A DNA stretch of 64,000 nt, from the NCBI RefSeq assembly GCF_022878925.1, contig NZ_CP084629.1, positions 1 through 64,000 on the forward strand. Reading direction: 5' to 3'. Under the pieces are notes generated by a model, which saw only the letters and a list, made by a program, of their open reading frames with translations, did no database searches and was not told the origin of the DNA. Numbering within the stretch: the first letter of the stretch is position 1; each line of letters starts with the position of its first letter. Source of the stretch: Caballeronia sp. TF1N1. Lineage in GTDB: Bacteria; Pseudomonadota; Gammaproteobacteria; Burkholderiales; Burkholderiaceae. Of this stretch, positions 17,244 to 26,353 are shown in pieces. The translations under genes and the position numbers were made by a program.

Positions 17244-18016
17244 ATGCCCCTATGATTCGCCTCGAAGGCGTGGCGAAGTCCTTCGGCGCGTTGCAAGTGC
17301 TCAAGGAAGTCGATCTCGATGTCGCGAAGGGCGAGTTTCTCGTGCTGCTTGGCGCGTCGGGTTGCGGCAAATCGACGATGCTCAACATGATCTCCGGCTT
17401 CGAGCCGCCGACGCAGGGCCGCGTGCTCGTCAATGGCCGCGAAGTGAAGGATGTCGAGCCGGCGTGCGGCATGGTCTTTCAGCAATACGCGCTGTTTCCG
17501 TGGAAAACGGTCAGCGAGAACGTCGCGTTCGGGTTGAAGATGCGCGGTGTCGGCCGGGCCGAAAGGCGTGATGCCGCGCGTCGCTATATCGAAGCCGTGG
17601 GGCTGAAAGGCTTCGAGGACAGCTATCCCGGCGCGCTTTCGGGCGGCATGAAACAGCGCGTGTCGATTGCGCGCGTACTCGCCAACGACCCGGACGTGAT
17701 GCTGCTCGACGAACCCTTCGCCGCGCTCGACGCCATGACGCGGCAAGTGCTGCAGGAACAGCTTCTGTCGATCTACGAGAAGAGCGGCAAGACGATCGTC
17801 TTCATCACACATTCGATCGACGAAGCGCTGCTGCTCTCCACGCGCATGATCGTGATGGGCGCGAAACCGGGGCGCATCGTGCAGGACATCCGCAACGACC
17901 TGCCCTTGCCGCGTACCGCCGAAGTGCAGCTATCGCCTGCGTATCTGGAGATGAAGAAGTCGATCTGGGAAACGGTGCAGGCTGAAGTCATGCGAGGCCT
18001 GGAAGGCGCTGGCTGA
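17231..18016 (+). CDS. NitT/TauT-family ABC transporter ATP-binding protein
   Basis: A 261-residue ATPase of the SsuB/TauB type. Walker A is GASGCGKST (about residues 43-51), the Q-loop region is VFQQYALFPWKT, the signature is LSGGMKQRVSIARVLA and Walker B is VMLLDEPFAALD. The first ATG (17231) overlaps the permease end; an internal ATG at 17252 is an alternative. It energises the importer encoded by the two preceding genes. Confidence 0.9.
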   Translation: MATIDAPMIRLEGVAKSFGALQVLKEVDLDVAKGEFLVLLGASGCGKSTMLNMISGFEPPTQGRVLVNGREVKDVEPACGMVFQQYALFPWKTVSENVAFGLKMRGVGRAERRDAARRYIEAVGLKGFEDSYPGALSGGMKQRVSIARVLANDPDVMLLDEPFAALDAMTRQVLQEQLLSIYEKSGKTIVFITHSIDEALLLSTRMIVMGAKPGRIVQDIRNDLPLPRTAEVQLSPAYLEMKKSIWETVQAEVMRGLEGAG

Positions 18017-18129
18017 CGTTCGAACGCGCCGGTACTGCTGCTATCCATCGCTTTTGCTTATGAAGCGCTCGCGATGGCGGCAACCCGGCACACTGCAAAC
18101 ATCATCCGCATGAGAAAGGAAGCGCGACA

Positions 18130-19317
18130 GTGAATACGTACGATTTAGTGGTGATCGGCGCGGGCGTGATCGGCAGTTCCGTTGCGTTTCATCTGCAAAA
18201 GCTTGGCGCCAAAAGCGTGCTCGTGCTCGATCGCGCGACCATCGGCGCGGGCACGACGTCGCAATCGTCGGGCATCTTGCGCACGCATTATTCGGTCAAG
18301 GAAAACGTCGAACTCGCGCGCAAGTCGTGGGCCGTGTTCAACGATTTCGCGGGCTACGTCGGCGACGATGAAGCCTCGTGTGGACTCGTGAAGTGCGGCT
18401 ACATGATCGTCGCGGCCGATGGCGACAAGGTCGAACCGCTGCGCGCATCGCTCGAACAGCAGAAGCAGCAAGGCATTCCGCTCGAATTGCTCGATGCTCG
18501 CCAGGCTCACGAGCTCATGCCCATCGCGCAGTTCGACGACGCCGCGTTGATCGGCTATGAACCCGAGGCGGGCTTCGCGGATGCGTATCTCACGGCGACC
18601 AGTTTCGCTCGCGCGGCGCGGCGCGGCGGCGTGACGATCCGCGAGAACGTCACCGTGAACCGCTTGCTGATCGAGCACGGCAAGGTGAGCGGCGTTTCGA
18701 CGAGCATCGGAGATTTTTCAGCGGCAATGGTCGTGAGCACGCAAAACATCTGGACCCCGGAACTCGCCGGATGGACCGGCCGCACACTGCCCGTCTCGCC
18801 GGAGCGTCATGCGGTGCTTGCGCTCGAATGCGAGGGCGCGGCCTATACCTACACCATGCCGGTGTTCAAGGATCTGGCCTCGCCCGGCATGCTCTATTAC
18901 CGCTGCTACGGCGGCAATCAGATGCTCGTCAGCGAAGGCACCGCCGGAGAAAAACTCGCCACGGCCGATACCGAACAGGGCGACATCTCGATGGACTATG
19001 TCGTCGAGGTCGGCGCGCAGGTCGCCGAACGGTTTCCCGCATACGAAGCGGCGGGCATTGCGTCGTCGTGGACGGGCGTGTACGACGTCACGCCCGACTG
19101 GAATCCGGTGCTCGGCGCGCTGCCCGGCATCGAAGGGCTCGTCGTCGGCTACGGCTTTTCGGGGCACGGCTTCAAGCTCTCGCCGACGGTCGGCAAGGTG
19201 CTTGCGCAAGCCGCACTTGGCCTGCAAACCGATGTCTCGCTCGCGCCTTACTCGATCGAACGTTTCGAGACCGGCGCGCTGCTCACTGGAAAGTACGGTG
19301 TTGGCGCCGTCTCCTGA
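18130..19317 (+). CDS. FAD-dependent oxidoreductase (DAO fold, sarcosine/dimethylglycine dehydrogenase-like)
   Basis: A 395-residue DAO-family flavoenzyme. The FAD motif is VVIGAGVIGSSVAFHL (residues 7-22), followed by GAGTTSQSSGILRTHYS as in sarcosine-type enzymes, and VVGYGFSGHGFKLSPTVG near the C-terminus. GTG start at 18130 after a purine-rich AAAGGAAG. It heads a unit with hutD and etfBA. Mitochondrial sarcosine and dimethylglycine dehydrogenases share this fold and pass electrons to ETF, so an ETF-linked N-demethylating dehydrogenase is a reasonable inference. A 113-bp gap separates it from the ATPase gene and may hold its own promoter. Confidence 0.85.
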   Translation: MNTYDLVVIGAGVIGSSVAFHLQKLGAKSVLVLDRATIGAGTTSQSSGILRTHYSVKENVELARKSWAVFNDFAGYVGDDEASCGLVKCGYMIVAADGDKVEPLRASLEQQKQQGIPLELLDARQAHELMPIAQFDDAALIGYEPEAGFADAYLTATSFARAARRGGVTIRENVTVNRLLIEHGKVSGVSTSIGDFSAAMVVSTQNIWTPELAGWTGRTLPVSPERHAVLALECEGAAYTYTMPVFKDLASPGMLYYRCYGGNQMLVSEGTAGEKLATADTEQGDISMDYVVEVGAQVAERFPAYEAAGIASSWTGVYDVTPDWNPVLGALPGIEGLVVGYGFSGHGFKLSPTVGKVLAQAALGLQTDVSLAPYSIERFETGALLTGKYGVGAVS

Positions 19318-19906
19318 AGCGCGCGCGCCCGAGGGCGTCGCCATTGCACCGCTCGCGTCTTTTGCGCCGCAGGCATGGCGCAACGGCGGCGGCACCACGC
19401 GCGCGCTCGCGGAAGATACGGAGGGCGGCTGGCGCATCAGCCTGGCCGACGTGGAACGCGACGGTCCGTATTCGCGCTTTCCCGGCATGACGCGGCAATC
19501 GCTCGTCATGACCGGTGCGGGCGTCACGCTGCAAGACGACGCCGTGCAATGTCACTTGCGGCGCGGTATCGCCATGGAATACGACGGCGGCGTTGCGTGG
19601 CAAGCCACGTTGCACGACGGCCCTGTTGTCGCGCTCAATGTCATGGCGTTGCGCGGGCGCTATCGAGCACGCATCGAGCCATTGCGCGACGCCGCGTTCG
19701 TGCCCCTCGAATGTGTCGCGCTCGTGCTGACGATGAATGGCCGCTGCCTCGTCCACGCTGCCGACAGCGACGACGAGATCGTGCTGGCGGAAGGTCACGT
19801 GTTGACGCGCATGCCGGGCGCGCCTGCGCTTCATCTCGCGCCTCGGTCGTCGGGAAGCGATGCATCGATTGCGCTCGTCATCGTCGAGCCCGACAGTCGG
19901 CGCTGA
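19298..19906 (+). CDS. hutD: HutD family protein
   Basis: A 202-residue cupin-like protein of the HutD/Ves family. The signature [16 protein letters not shown] lies at about residues 25-40, followed by [22 protein letters not shown]. HutD accompanies histidine utilisation genes in Pseudomonas and Burkholderia, where it is thought to limit over-induction of the pathway; no enzymatic activity is established. The start is a GTG (19298) or the adjacent TTG, after GGAAAG at 19288-19293 and overlapping the end of the preceding flavoenzyme gene. Finding hutD between an amine dehydrogenase and etfBA rather than beside hutC/hutH is unusual. Confidence 0.85.
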   Translation: MLAPSPEARAPEGVAIAPLASFAPQAWRNGGGTTRALAEDTEGGWRISLADVERDGPYSRFPGMTRQSLVMTGAGVTLQDDAVQCHLRRGIAMEYDGGVAWQATLHDGPVVALNVMALRGRYRARIEPLRDAAFVPLECVALVLTMNGRCLVHAADSDDEIVLAEGHVLTRMPGAPALHLAPRSSGSDASIALVIVEPDSRR

Positions 19907-19952
19907 TCCGCGCGGCTCTTTTCGAATCATTCAAGCAAGGAGATATGCACCC

Positions 19953-20702
19953 ATGAAAATTCTGGTGCCAGTCAAGCGCGTGGTCGACTACAACGTGAAG
20001 GTCCGGGTGAAGTCGGACAACACGGGTGTTGATATCGCCAACGTGAAGATGTCCATGAACCCGTTCGACGAAATCGCCGTGGAAGAGGCGGTGCGTCTGA
20101 AAGAAGCGGGCGTGGCAACCGAAGTGATCGCCGTGTCGTGCGGCGTCACGCAATGCCAGGAAACGCTACGCACGGCGCTTGCAATCGGCGCGGATCGCGC
20201 CATTCTCGTCGAGTCCGCGGATGAGTTGCAGCCGCTTGCCGTCGCCAAACTGCTCAAGGCGTTGGTCGATCAAGAAAAGCCCGAACTCATCATCCTCGGC
20301 AAACAAGCAATCGACGACGACTCGAACCAGACCGGACAGATGCTCGCCGCGCTGGCAGGCTTGCCGCAAGCGACGTTTGCATCGAAGGTCGTCGTGGCCG
20401 ACGGCAAAGCCACCGTGTCGCGCGAAGTCGACGGCGGCGCGGAAACGCTGTCGTTGAAGCTGCCCGCTGTCATCACCACCGACCTGCGCCTGAACGAGCC
20501 GCGTTATGTGACGCTGCCCAACATCATGAAGGCAAAGAAGAAGCCGCTGACGGTCGTGAAGCCGGCCGACCTCGGCGTGGATGTCGCGCCGCGACTGAAG
20601 ACGCTGAAGGTCGTCGAGCCGCCTAAGCGTTCGGCGGGTGTGGTGGTGCCCGATGTCAAGACGCTGGTCGGGAAGTTGCAGAACGAAGCGAAGGTGATCT
20701 GA
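19953..20702 (+). CDS. etfB: Electron transfer flavoprotein subunit beta
   Basis: A 249-residue ETF beta subunit, AMP-binding partner of EtfA. Family features are [20 protein letters not shown] at the start, [19 protein letters not shown] (about residue 37), and [23 protein letters not shown]. The ATG at 19953 has AAGGAGA at 19937-19943. It accepts electrons from dehydrogenases and passes them to ETF-ubiquinone oxidoreductase. It lies 46 bp after hutD and shares one base with the etfA start, so this ETF is probably dedicated to the flavoenzymes of the island. Confidence 0.95.
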   Translation: MKILVPVKRVVDYNVKVRVKSDNTGVDIANVKMSMNPFDEIAVEEAVRLKEAGVATEVIAVSCGVTQCQETLRTALAIGADRAILVESADELQPLAVAKLLKALVDQEKPELIILGKQAIDDDSNQTGQMLAALAGLPQATFASKVVVADGKATVSREVDGGAETLSLKLPAVITTDLRLNEPRYVTLPNIMKAKKKPLTVVKPADLGVDVAPRLKTLKVVEPPKRSAGVVVPDVKTLVGKLQNEAKVI

Positions 20703-21643
20703 TGACGATTCTGGTAATTGCGGAACACGACAACGCGTCCATCAAGGCCGCGACGTTGAACACGGTAGCGGCGGCGGCAAAAATCGGTGGCGATATCCAT
20801 GTGCTGGTCGCGGGTGCGAACGCGCAGGGCGCGGCCGATGCGGCAGCCAAGATCGCAGGCGTATCTAAAGTGCTGCTTGCGGATGCGCCTCAACTCGCCG
20901 AAGGTCTGGCCGAGAACGTCGAGGGCACGGTGCTGAATATCGCAAAGGACTATTCGCACATCCTTGCGCCCGCGACCGCCTATGGCAAGAACATCGCGCC
21001 GCGTATCGCGGCGCATCTGGACGTCGCACAGATCAGCGACATCACCGCCGTCGACAGCGCCGATACCTTCGAGCGTCCAATCTACGCGGGCAACGCTATC
21101 GCGACGGTGCAATCGAGCGATCCGATCAAGGTCATCACGGTGCGTGCAACGGGCTTCGATCCGGTGGCGGCGGAAGGCGGCAGTGCATCGATCGAGAAGA
21201 TCGAAGCGGCAGCCGACGCTGGCATCTCGTCATTCGTCAGCCGCGAAGTCACGAAGCTGGATCGGCCGGAACTGACTTCGGCTTCGATCATCGTGTCGGG
21301 TGGACGTGGTCTCGGCAGCGGCGAGAACTACACGAAGGTGCTCGAACCGTTGGCCGACAAGCTTGGTGCGGCAATGGGCGCATCGCGCGCGGCGGTGGAT
21401 GCCGGCTACGTGCCGAACGACTATCAAGTGGGGCAGACGGGCAAGATCGTCGCGCCGCAGTTGTACGTGGCCGTTGGTATTTCGGGCGCCATTCAGCATC
21501 TGGCCGGGATGAAGGACAGTAAGGTCATCGTCGCCATCAACAAAGATCCGGAAGCGCCTATTTTCAGCGTCGCGGATTACGGCGTCGTCGGCGACCTCTT
21601 TTCGCTCGTGCCGGAACTGACAGAAGCGATCGTTATGCGCTGA
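20702..21643 (+). CDS. etfA: Electron transfer flavoprotein subunit alpha
   Basis: A 313-residue ETF alpha subunit. The C-terminal FAD-binding domain shows [37 protein letters not shown] and [16 protein letters not shown], and the end is [21 protein letters not shown]. The start overlaps the etfB stop by one base (TGATG), a classic coupled arrangement. It forms the heterodimer with EtfB and carries electrons from amine or acyl dehydrogenases to the quinone pool. Confidence 0.95.
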   Translation: MTILVIAEHDNASIKAATLNTVAAAAKIGGDIHVLVAGANAQGAADAAAKIAGVSKVLLADAPQLAEGLAENVEGTVLNIAKDYSHILAPATAYGKNIAPRIAAHLDVAQISDITAVDSADTFERPIYAGNAIATVQSSDPIKVITVRATGFDPVAAEGGSASIEKIEAAADAGISSFVSREVTKLDRPELTSASIIVSGGRGLGSGENYTKVLEPLADKLGAAMGASRAAVDAGYVPNDYQVGQTGKIVAPQLYVAVGISGAIQHLAGMKDSKVIVAINKDPEAPIFSVADYGVVGDLFSLVPELTEAIVMR

Positions 21644-21719
21644 CCCAGGAGGCGTATCGGGCAAACTTCGCCGCGCCTCGCGCATGTCCCCCTTACGTTC
21701 GACTAAAAACCTCACCTTC

Positions 21720-21747
21720 ATTCCCAATCGCTGGGAATCCCTTTTTT
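21720..21747 (+). terminator. Intrinsic terminator (or operator) between etfA and the IclR gene
   Basis: Seven-base perfect arms ATTCCCA and TGGGAAT (21720-21726, 21732-21738) with a 5-nt loop, followed after three bases by TTTTTT at 21742-21747. This fits a short rho-independent terminator for the etfBA unit. The 19-bp palindrome also looks like an operator and lies 64 bp upstream of the IclR start, so it may serve as IclR autoregulatory site. Confidence 0.5.
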
Positions 21748-21810
21748 GTCCGCCGGGAGCGATGTGGCATTCTGCGCTCATCGACATCGCCTTTCCGGCT
21801 GGACATCACA

Positions 21811-22560
21811 GTGAAACGGGAATCTAACGTCACCGGCGCCGAGCGCTTGCTGCTCGTGCTGACCGCGCTCGCTAGCCACGGCAAGGCCATGTCCGCGAAG
21901 GACATACTCGCCGCCACCGGTCTCGCGCAGAGCACGCTTTATCGGCAAGTGGCGTTGCTCAAACGCTGGGGCTTCGTCACCGAGGACGCCGGTTTTTACG
22001 CGCCCGGCCCGATCAGTCTTCAACTCGCGCTCGGCTTCGACGTCAATTCGCTGCTGGTCGAAGCGAGCCGCGAAGGCATGCTGAAGCTCGCGAACGCCAC
22101 GCAGGAAAGCGTCGGCCTGATCGTCGCCGTGAACGATCAGGTGATCTGCCTCGAAATGATCGAGAGCACGCAGTCGTTGCGCTGCTCTTTCGAAAAGGGA
22201 CGCTCGGTGCCGTTGCGCTCGGGCGCATCCGCCAAGTCGCTGCTCGCCTTCATGGCCGACAAACTGCGCGCCGAGACGCTGGAGCGTCTGTTCGCCAACG
22301 ACGATGCCACCCGCGCCGCCCTCGAAACCGAACTGGAGCGCATTCGCTCGCGCGGCTTCGCGGTGAGCGAAAGCGAAGTCGATCCCGGCGTATGGGGCGT
22401 AAGCGCGCCCGTGTTCCGGCGCGCGTCGCGCAGCGCGGGCGCGAGCGCATCGATCACGCTGATGGCGCCCTCCTCGCGCGCGGCAGGCCGGGAGCAGCAA
22501 CTCGCGGACTGGACCGTGCGCGCCGCCAATGCCATATCCGCGCGGCTGCAGGCCGCCTGA
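21811..22560 (+). CDS. IclR-family transcriptional regulator
   Basis: A 249-residue IclR regulator: N-terminal winged helix at about residues 8-65 (KDILAATGLAQSTLYRQVALLKRWGFV) and a C-terminal effector domain (CLEMIESTQSLRCSFEKG; PLRSGASAKSLLAFM). GTG start at 21811. It is directly followed by the polar amino acid importer and hutF on the same strand (40 bp to the binding protein), so these are its probable targets. Confidence 0.9.
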   Translation: MKRESNVTGAERLLLVLTALASHGKAMSAKDILAATGLAQSTLYRQVALLKRWGFVTEDAGFYAPGPISLQLALGFDVNSLLVEASREGMLKLANATQESVGLIVAVNDQVICLEMIESTQSLRCSFEKGRSVPLRSGASAKSLLAFMADKLRAETLERLFANDDATRAALETELERIRSRGFAVSESEVDPGVWGVSAPVFRRASRSAGASASITLMAPSSRAAGREQQLADWTVRAANAISARLQAA

Positions 22561-22600
22561 ACCGCCAATCAACGACAGACCACACCCCTGGAGCCACGCC

Positions 22601-23374
22601 ATGAAAATCAAGAACCTGCTTTCCGCCGCGAGTTTCGGTATCGCCATGATGATTGCCGCGCTGCCCGGCGCCGCGGCCGCGCAAGACTCGAACGTTTTGA
22701 ACGTTGCCACGGACGCTACCTTCCCGCCGATGGAGTTCGTCGACAAGGGTCAGCGCACCGGCTTCGATATCGACATCATGAACGCGCTCGCCAAGAGCAT
22801 GGGCAAGCAGATCCAGTGGACCGATATCGACTTCAAGGGACTGGTTCCGGGTCTCGTCGCCCATCGTTTCGATGCAGCCATCTCCGGCATCTACATCACG
22901 CCGGAACGCGCCCAGGTGATCGACTTCACCCAGTCGTACTTCGCGGGCGGCCTGTCCGCACTGGTCAAGGCGGATTCGCCGATCAAGACGCTCGCCGATC
23001 TCAACGGCAAGAAAGTGACGGTGCAGGTCGGCACGAAATCGGTCAACTTCCTGCGCGACAACTATCCGCAAGTGCAGCGCGTGGAAGTGGAAAAGAATCA
23101 GGAGATGTTCGATCTGGTCGGCATCGGCCGCGCGGATGCCGCCGTCACGGGCAAGCCCGCCGCATTCCAGTTCGCGCGCACGCGCCCCGGCTTTCGCGTG
23201 CTGGACAAGGAGCTGACGACCGAGGCATATGGCATCGCGGTGCGCAAGGACGAGCCGCAATTGCGCGATCAGATGAACGCCGCGCTCGCCAAGATCAAGG
23301 CGGACGGCACCTACGACGCGATCGTGAAGAAGTGGTTCAGCGCGAGCGCCGGCACGACGGCAAGCGCGAAGTAA
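22601..23374 (+). CDS. Polar amino acid ABC transporter substrate-binding protein (family 3)
   Basis: A 257-residue periplasmic binding protein of the HisJ/GlnH family. A signal peptide ends near AAAA-QDSN (about residue 27). The signature [20 protein letters not shown] follows, and [21 protein letters not shown] is the family hallmark. Downstream permease and ATPase genes complete a Gln-type importer. Its company with an IclR regulator and hutF suggests a histidine-related ligand, which is an inference. Confidence 0.9.
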   Translation: MKIKNLLSAASFGIAMMIAALPGAAAAQDSNVLNVATDATFPPMEFVDKGQRTGFDIDIMNALAKSMGKQIQWTDIDFKGLVPGLVAHRFDAAISGIYITPERAQVIDFTQSYFAGGLSALVKADSPIKTLADLNGKKVTVQVGTKSVNFLRDNYPQVQRVEVEKNQEMFDLVGIGRADAAVTGKPAAFQFARTRPGFRVLDKELTTEAYGIAVRKDEPQLRDQMNAALAKIKADGTYDAIVKKWFSASAGTTASAK

Positions 23375-23391
23375 GCCGGCGGACCTGAGCC

Positions 23392-24060
23392 ATGCAACTC
23401 GACTTCACGCCAGCCTTCGCCGGTTGGGCCGATCTGGCGCATGGCGCGCTCGTCACGGTGGAAGTGACCGCCGCCGCGCTCGTGCTCTCGTGCCTGCTCG
23501 GACTTCTGATCGGCATCGGCCGGCTCTCGCCGCAGCGGCGCATCGTCTACGGCTTCTGCACCGGATATCTGATCTTCTTTCGCGGCACGCCCTTGCTCGT
23601 GCAACTGTTTCTGCTGTTCTTCGGCCTGCCGCAGTTCAATATCCTGCTGCCTGCCTTCGTGTGCGGCATGCTCGGGCTCGGCCTGTATTCGGCGGCCTAC
23701 GTGTCGGAGGTCGTGCGTGGCGCGATTCAATCGGTGGATCGTGGACAGATGGAAGCTGCGCGCTCCATCGGCATGTCGGCGGGTCAGGCCATGCGCGCGA
23801 TCATTCTTCCGCAAGCCGTCGTGCGCATGATTCCGCCGCTCGGCAACGAGTTCATCGCGCTCATCAAGAACTCGGCGCTGGTGTCGCTTCTGACCATCGA
23901 CGATCTCATGCACGAAGCACAGAAGATCATCAGCGTGTCGTACCGGTCGCTGGAGGTGTATCTCGTCGTCGCGCTCGTCTATCTCGTGCTGACGCAGACG
24001 ACGAACTACATTCTTCATCGCGTGGAGCAACGGCTGCGCGCAGGAGGCATGGTGCAATGA
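23392..24060 (+). CDS. Polar amino acid ABC transporter permease
   Basis: A 222-residue permease of the HisM/GlnP type with about five membrane segments. [12 protein letters not shown] (about residue 63) and the EAA loop [21 protein letters not shown] are family hallmarks, and a typical end follows. Only one permease gene is present, so the channel is presumably a homodimer. The stop overlaps the ATPase start (ATGA at 24057). Confidence 0.9.
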   Translation: MQLDFTPAFAGWADLAHGALVTVEVTAAALVLSCLLGLLIGIGRLSPQRRIVYGFCTGYLIFFRGTPLLVQLFLLFFGLPQFNILLPAFVCGMLGLGLYSAAYVSEVVRGAIQSVDRGQMEAARSIGMSAGQAMRAIILPQAVVRMIPPLGNEFIALIKNSALVSLLTIDDLMHEAQKIISVSYRSLEVYLVVALVYLVLTQTTNYILHRVEQRLRAGGMVQ

Positions 24061-24821
24061 ACAGCGCCCAACCCATTCTCAGCATTCGCGATCTCACCAA
24101 GTCGTTCGGGACGCATCGCGTATTGAACGGTATCGACTTCGATATAGAGCCGAGTCAAGTTGTCGTGGTGATCGGGCCAAGCGGCTCCGGCAAGAGCACG
24201 TTTCTGCGCTGCTGCAACGGTCTGGAGCAGCCCGAGCGCGGAACCATCGACATCTGCGGGCATCGTCTCGTCGATCAGGGAACCATGCTCAAGGAGCGCG
24301 CGCTGAATGCATTGCGCACGGAAGTGGGCATGGTGTTTCAGTCGTTCAACCTGTTCCCGCATCTTTCGGTGCTGCACAACATTACCGTGGGACCGCGGAT
24401 GTTGCGCGGTGCATCGAAGGCAGATGCCGAAACGGCCGCGCTCGGCCTGCTCAGGAAAGTCGGCCTCGAACACAAGGCGCATGCCATGCCCGCGAGTTTG
24501 TCGGGCGGCCAGAAGCAGCGCGTCGCCATTGCGCGGGCGCTGGCCATGCAACCGCGCGTCATGCTCTTCGACGAACCCACGTCCGCGCTCGATCCCGAAC
24601 TCGTCGGCGAAGTGCTTCAAGTGATGAAGCTGCTCGCCGCCGAAGGCATGACCATGCTCGTCGTCACGCATGAGATGGGCTTTGCGAGAGAAGTGGCGGA
24701 TGTCGTCGTCGTGATGGATGGCGGCGAGATCGTCGAGGCGGGCCCGCCCTCGCAAATATTTTCGACGCCCACGCAGCCTCGTACACGCTCGTTCCTGCAA
24801 GCGGTTTTGTCGCGTGCGTGA
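24057..24821 (+). CDS. Polar amino acid ABC transporter ATP-binding protein
   Basis: A 254-residue ATPase of the HisP/GlnQ type. Walker A is GPSGSGKST (about residues 41-49), [16 protein letters not shown] gives the Q-loop, [17 protein letters not shown] the signature and [19 protein letters not shown]alker B with D-loop. It overlaps the permease by four bases and is followed 36 bp later by hutF. Confidence 0.92.
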   Translation: MNSAQPILSIRDLTKSFGTHRVLNGIDFDIEPSQVVVVIGPSGSGKSTFLRCCNGLEQPERGTIDICGHRLVDQGTMLKERALNALRTEVGMVFQSFNLFPHLSVLHNITVGPRMLRGASKADAETAALGLLRKVGLEHKAHAMPASLSGGQKQRVAIARALAMQPRVMLFDEPTSALDPELVGEVLQVMKLLAAEGMTMLVVTHEMGFAREVADVVVVMDGGEIVEAGPPSQIFSTPTQPRTRSFLQAVLSRA

Positions 24822-24857
24822 ATGTTTCACCGATGCCCGATACCGAGTAGTCCGCTC

Positions 24858-26258
24858 ATGAATACACGCACGAAATCACTCTTTGCGGCGCATGCGCTTT
24901 TGCCCGAAGGCTGGCGCACCGACGTGCTGCTCGAATGGGACGCCACAGGTACGCTCGTGGCGGTCACACCCGATAAGCGCGATGCGCCCGCCGACGTCGC
25001 GCGTGCCGCCGGACCGGTCATTCCCGGCATGCCGAATCTTCATTCGCACGCGTTCCAGCGCGCGATGGCCGGACTCACCGAGTATCGCGCGAACCCGACC
25101 GACAGTTTCTGGAGCTGGCGGGAACTGATGTATCGCTTCGCCGCGCGCATCACGCCCGAGACGCTCGGCGCCATTGCGCGCTGGCTGTATGTCGAGATGC
25201 TCAAGGCTGGTTACACGTCCGTCTGCGAGTTCCATTACGTGCATCACGCGGAGGATGGAACGCGCCATGCAAACCCCGCCGAGCTTGCGCAACGCGTGGT
25301 GGATGCGGCGAGCGAAACCGGCATCGGCATGACGATGCTGCCGGTGCTCTATCAGTTCAGCGGCTTCGGCGAAGAGCCGCCTCGCGACGATCAGCGGCGC
25401 TTCGTCAATACGACCGAAGGCTATCTCGATCTGCTGGCCGCGTTGCGTCATGCCCGGCCCGAACATGGCGCACTGCGATACGGCGTCGCGCCGCATTCGC
25501 TGCGCGCGGTGTCGGAGGCGTCTCTGCGCGTCGTCATCGAAGCGTTGAACGACATCTCGCCTGACGCGCCGGTTCATATCCACATCGCGGAGCAAACGGC
25601 GGAAGTGGATGCTTCGCTTGCCGCGCTGGGCGCGCGGCCCGTGCAATGGCTGCTGGATCGTTTCGACGTGAACGCGCGCTGGTGCCTCGTGCATGCGACG
25701 CATATCGACGCCAGCGAAACCGCTGCGCTCGCGAAAAGCGGCGCCATTGCGGGCCTGTGCCTCACCACCGAAGCGAATCTCGGCGACGGGATTTTCCCCG
25801 CCAACGAATACCTCGACGCAGGCGGCGCTTTCGGTATCGGCTCGGATAGTCATGTCGGCGTGGACTGGCGCGCGGAACTGCGACTGCTCGAATATGGCCA
25901 GCGTCTGTTGCGGCGGCAGCGTAACGTGCTGGCATCGCACGAAACGGCGCACGTTGCCGATCGCCTGTTTCGCGACGCCCTCGAAGGCGGCGCATGCGCG
26001 ACCGGCCGCGCAGTCGGCGCGCTCATGCCGGGGGCGCGCGCGGATTGGATCGTGCTCGACGCCGATCATCCGAATCTCGCGGAACAGACGAGCGCGACGT
26101 GGCTCTCTTCCGTCGTATTCTGCGAACACGGCGAATCGCCCGTGCGCGATGTGTTCGTTGGCGGCGAGTGCGTGATCCGTGAGCGTCGGCATCGCGATGA
26201 AGCGCGGCATTATCGCGACTATCGTGCGGCGCTTGCGCGGCTTTTTGCCGGCGCTTGA
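24858..26258 (+). CDS. hutF: Formimidoylglutamate deiminase (HutF)
   Basis: A 466-residue amidohydrolase that converts N-formimino-L-glutamate to N-formyl-L-glutamate and ammonia, the step before HutG. The N-terminus LFAAHALLPEGWRTDV is characteristic of HutF. Zinc-site elements are MPNLHSHAFQRAM (HxH, about residue 65), VHIHIAEQTAEV, LVHATHID and GIGSDSHVG. It closes the rightward transporter operon. The matching hutG is at the far left end of the island on the other strand, an unusual split. Confidence 0.92.
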   Translation: MNTRTKSLFAAHALLPEGWRTDVLLEWDATGTLVAVTPDKRDAPADVARAAGPVIPGMPNLHSHAFQRAMAGLTEYRANPTDSFWSWRELMYRFAARITPETLGAIARWLYVEMLKAGYTSVCEFHYVHHAEDGTRHANPAELAQRVVDAASETGIGMTMLPVLYQFSGFGEEPPRDDQRRFVNTTEGYLDLLAALRHARPEHGALRYGVAPHSLRAVSEASLRVVIEALNDISPDAPVHIHIAEQTAEVDASLAALGARPVQWLLDRFDVNARWCLVHATHIDASETAALAKSGAIAGLCLTTEANLGDGIFPANEYLDAGGAFGIGSDSHVGVDWRAELRLLEYGQRLLRRQRNVLASHETAHVADRLFRDALEGGACATGRAVGALMPGARADWIVLDADHPNLAEQTSATWLSSVVFCEHGESPVRDVFVGGECVIRERRHRDEARHYRDYRAALARLFAGA

Positions 26259-26353
26259 ATCTACACAGTCTCGCTGTCGTGCCGGTCGTTCGAGGGCGTG
26301 CGCCCGCCGCGTACTGACCGCGCACGCTGTCGCGGGCGATATCCGCGACCGAC

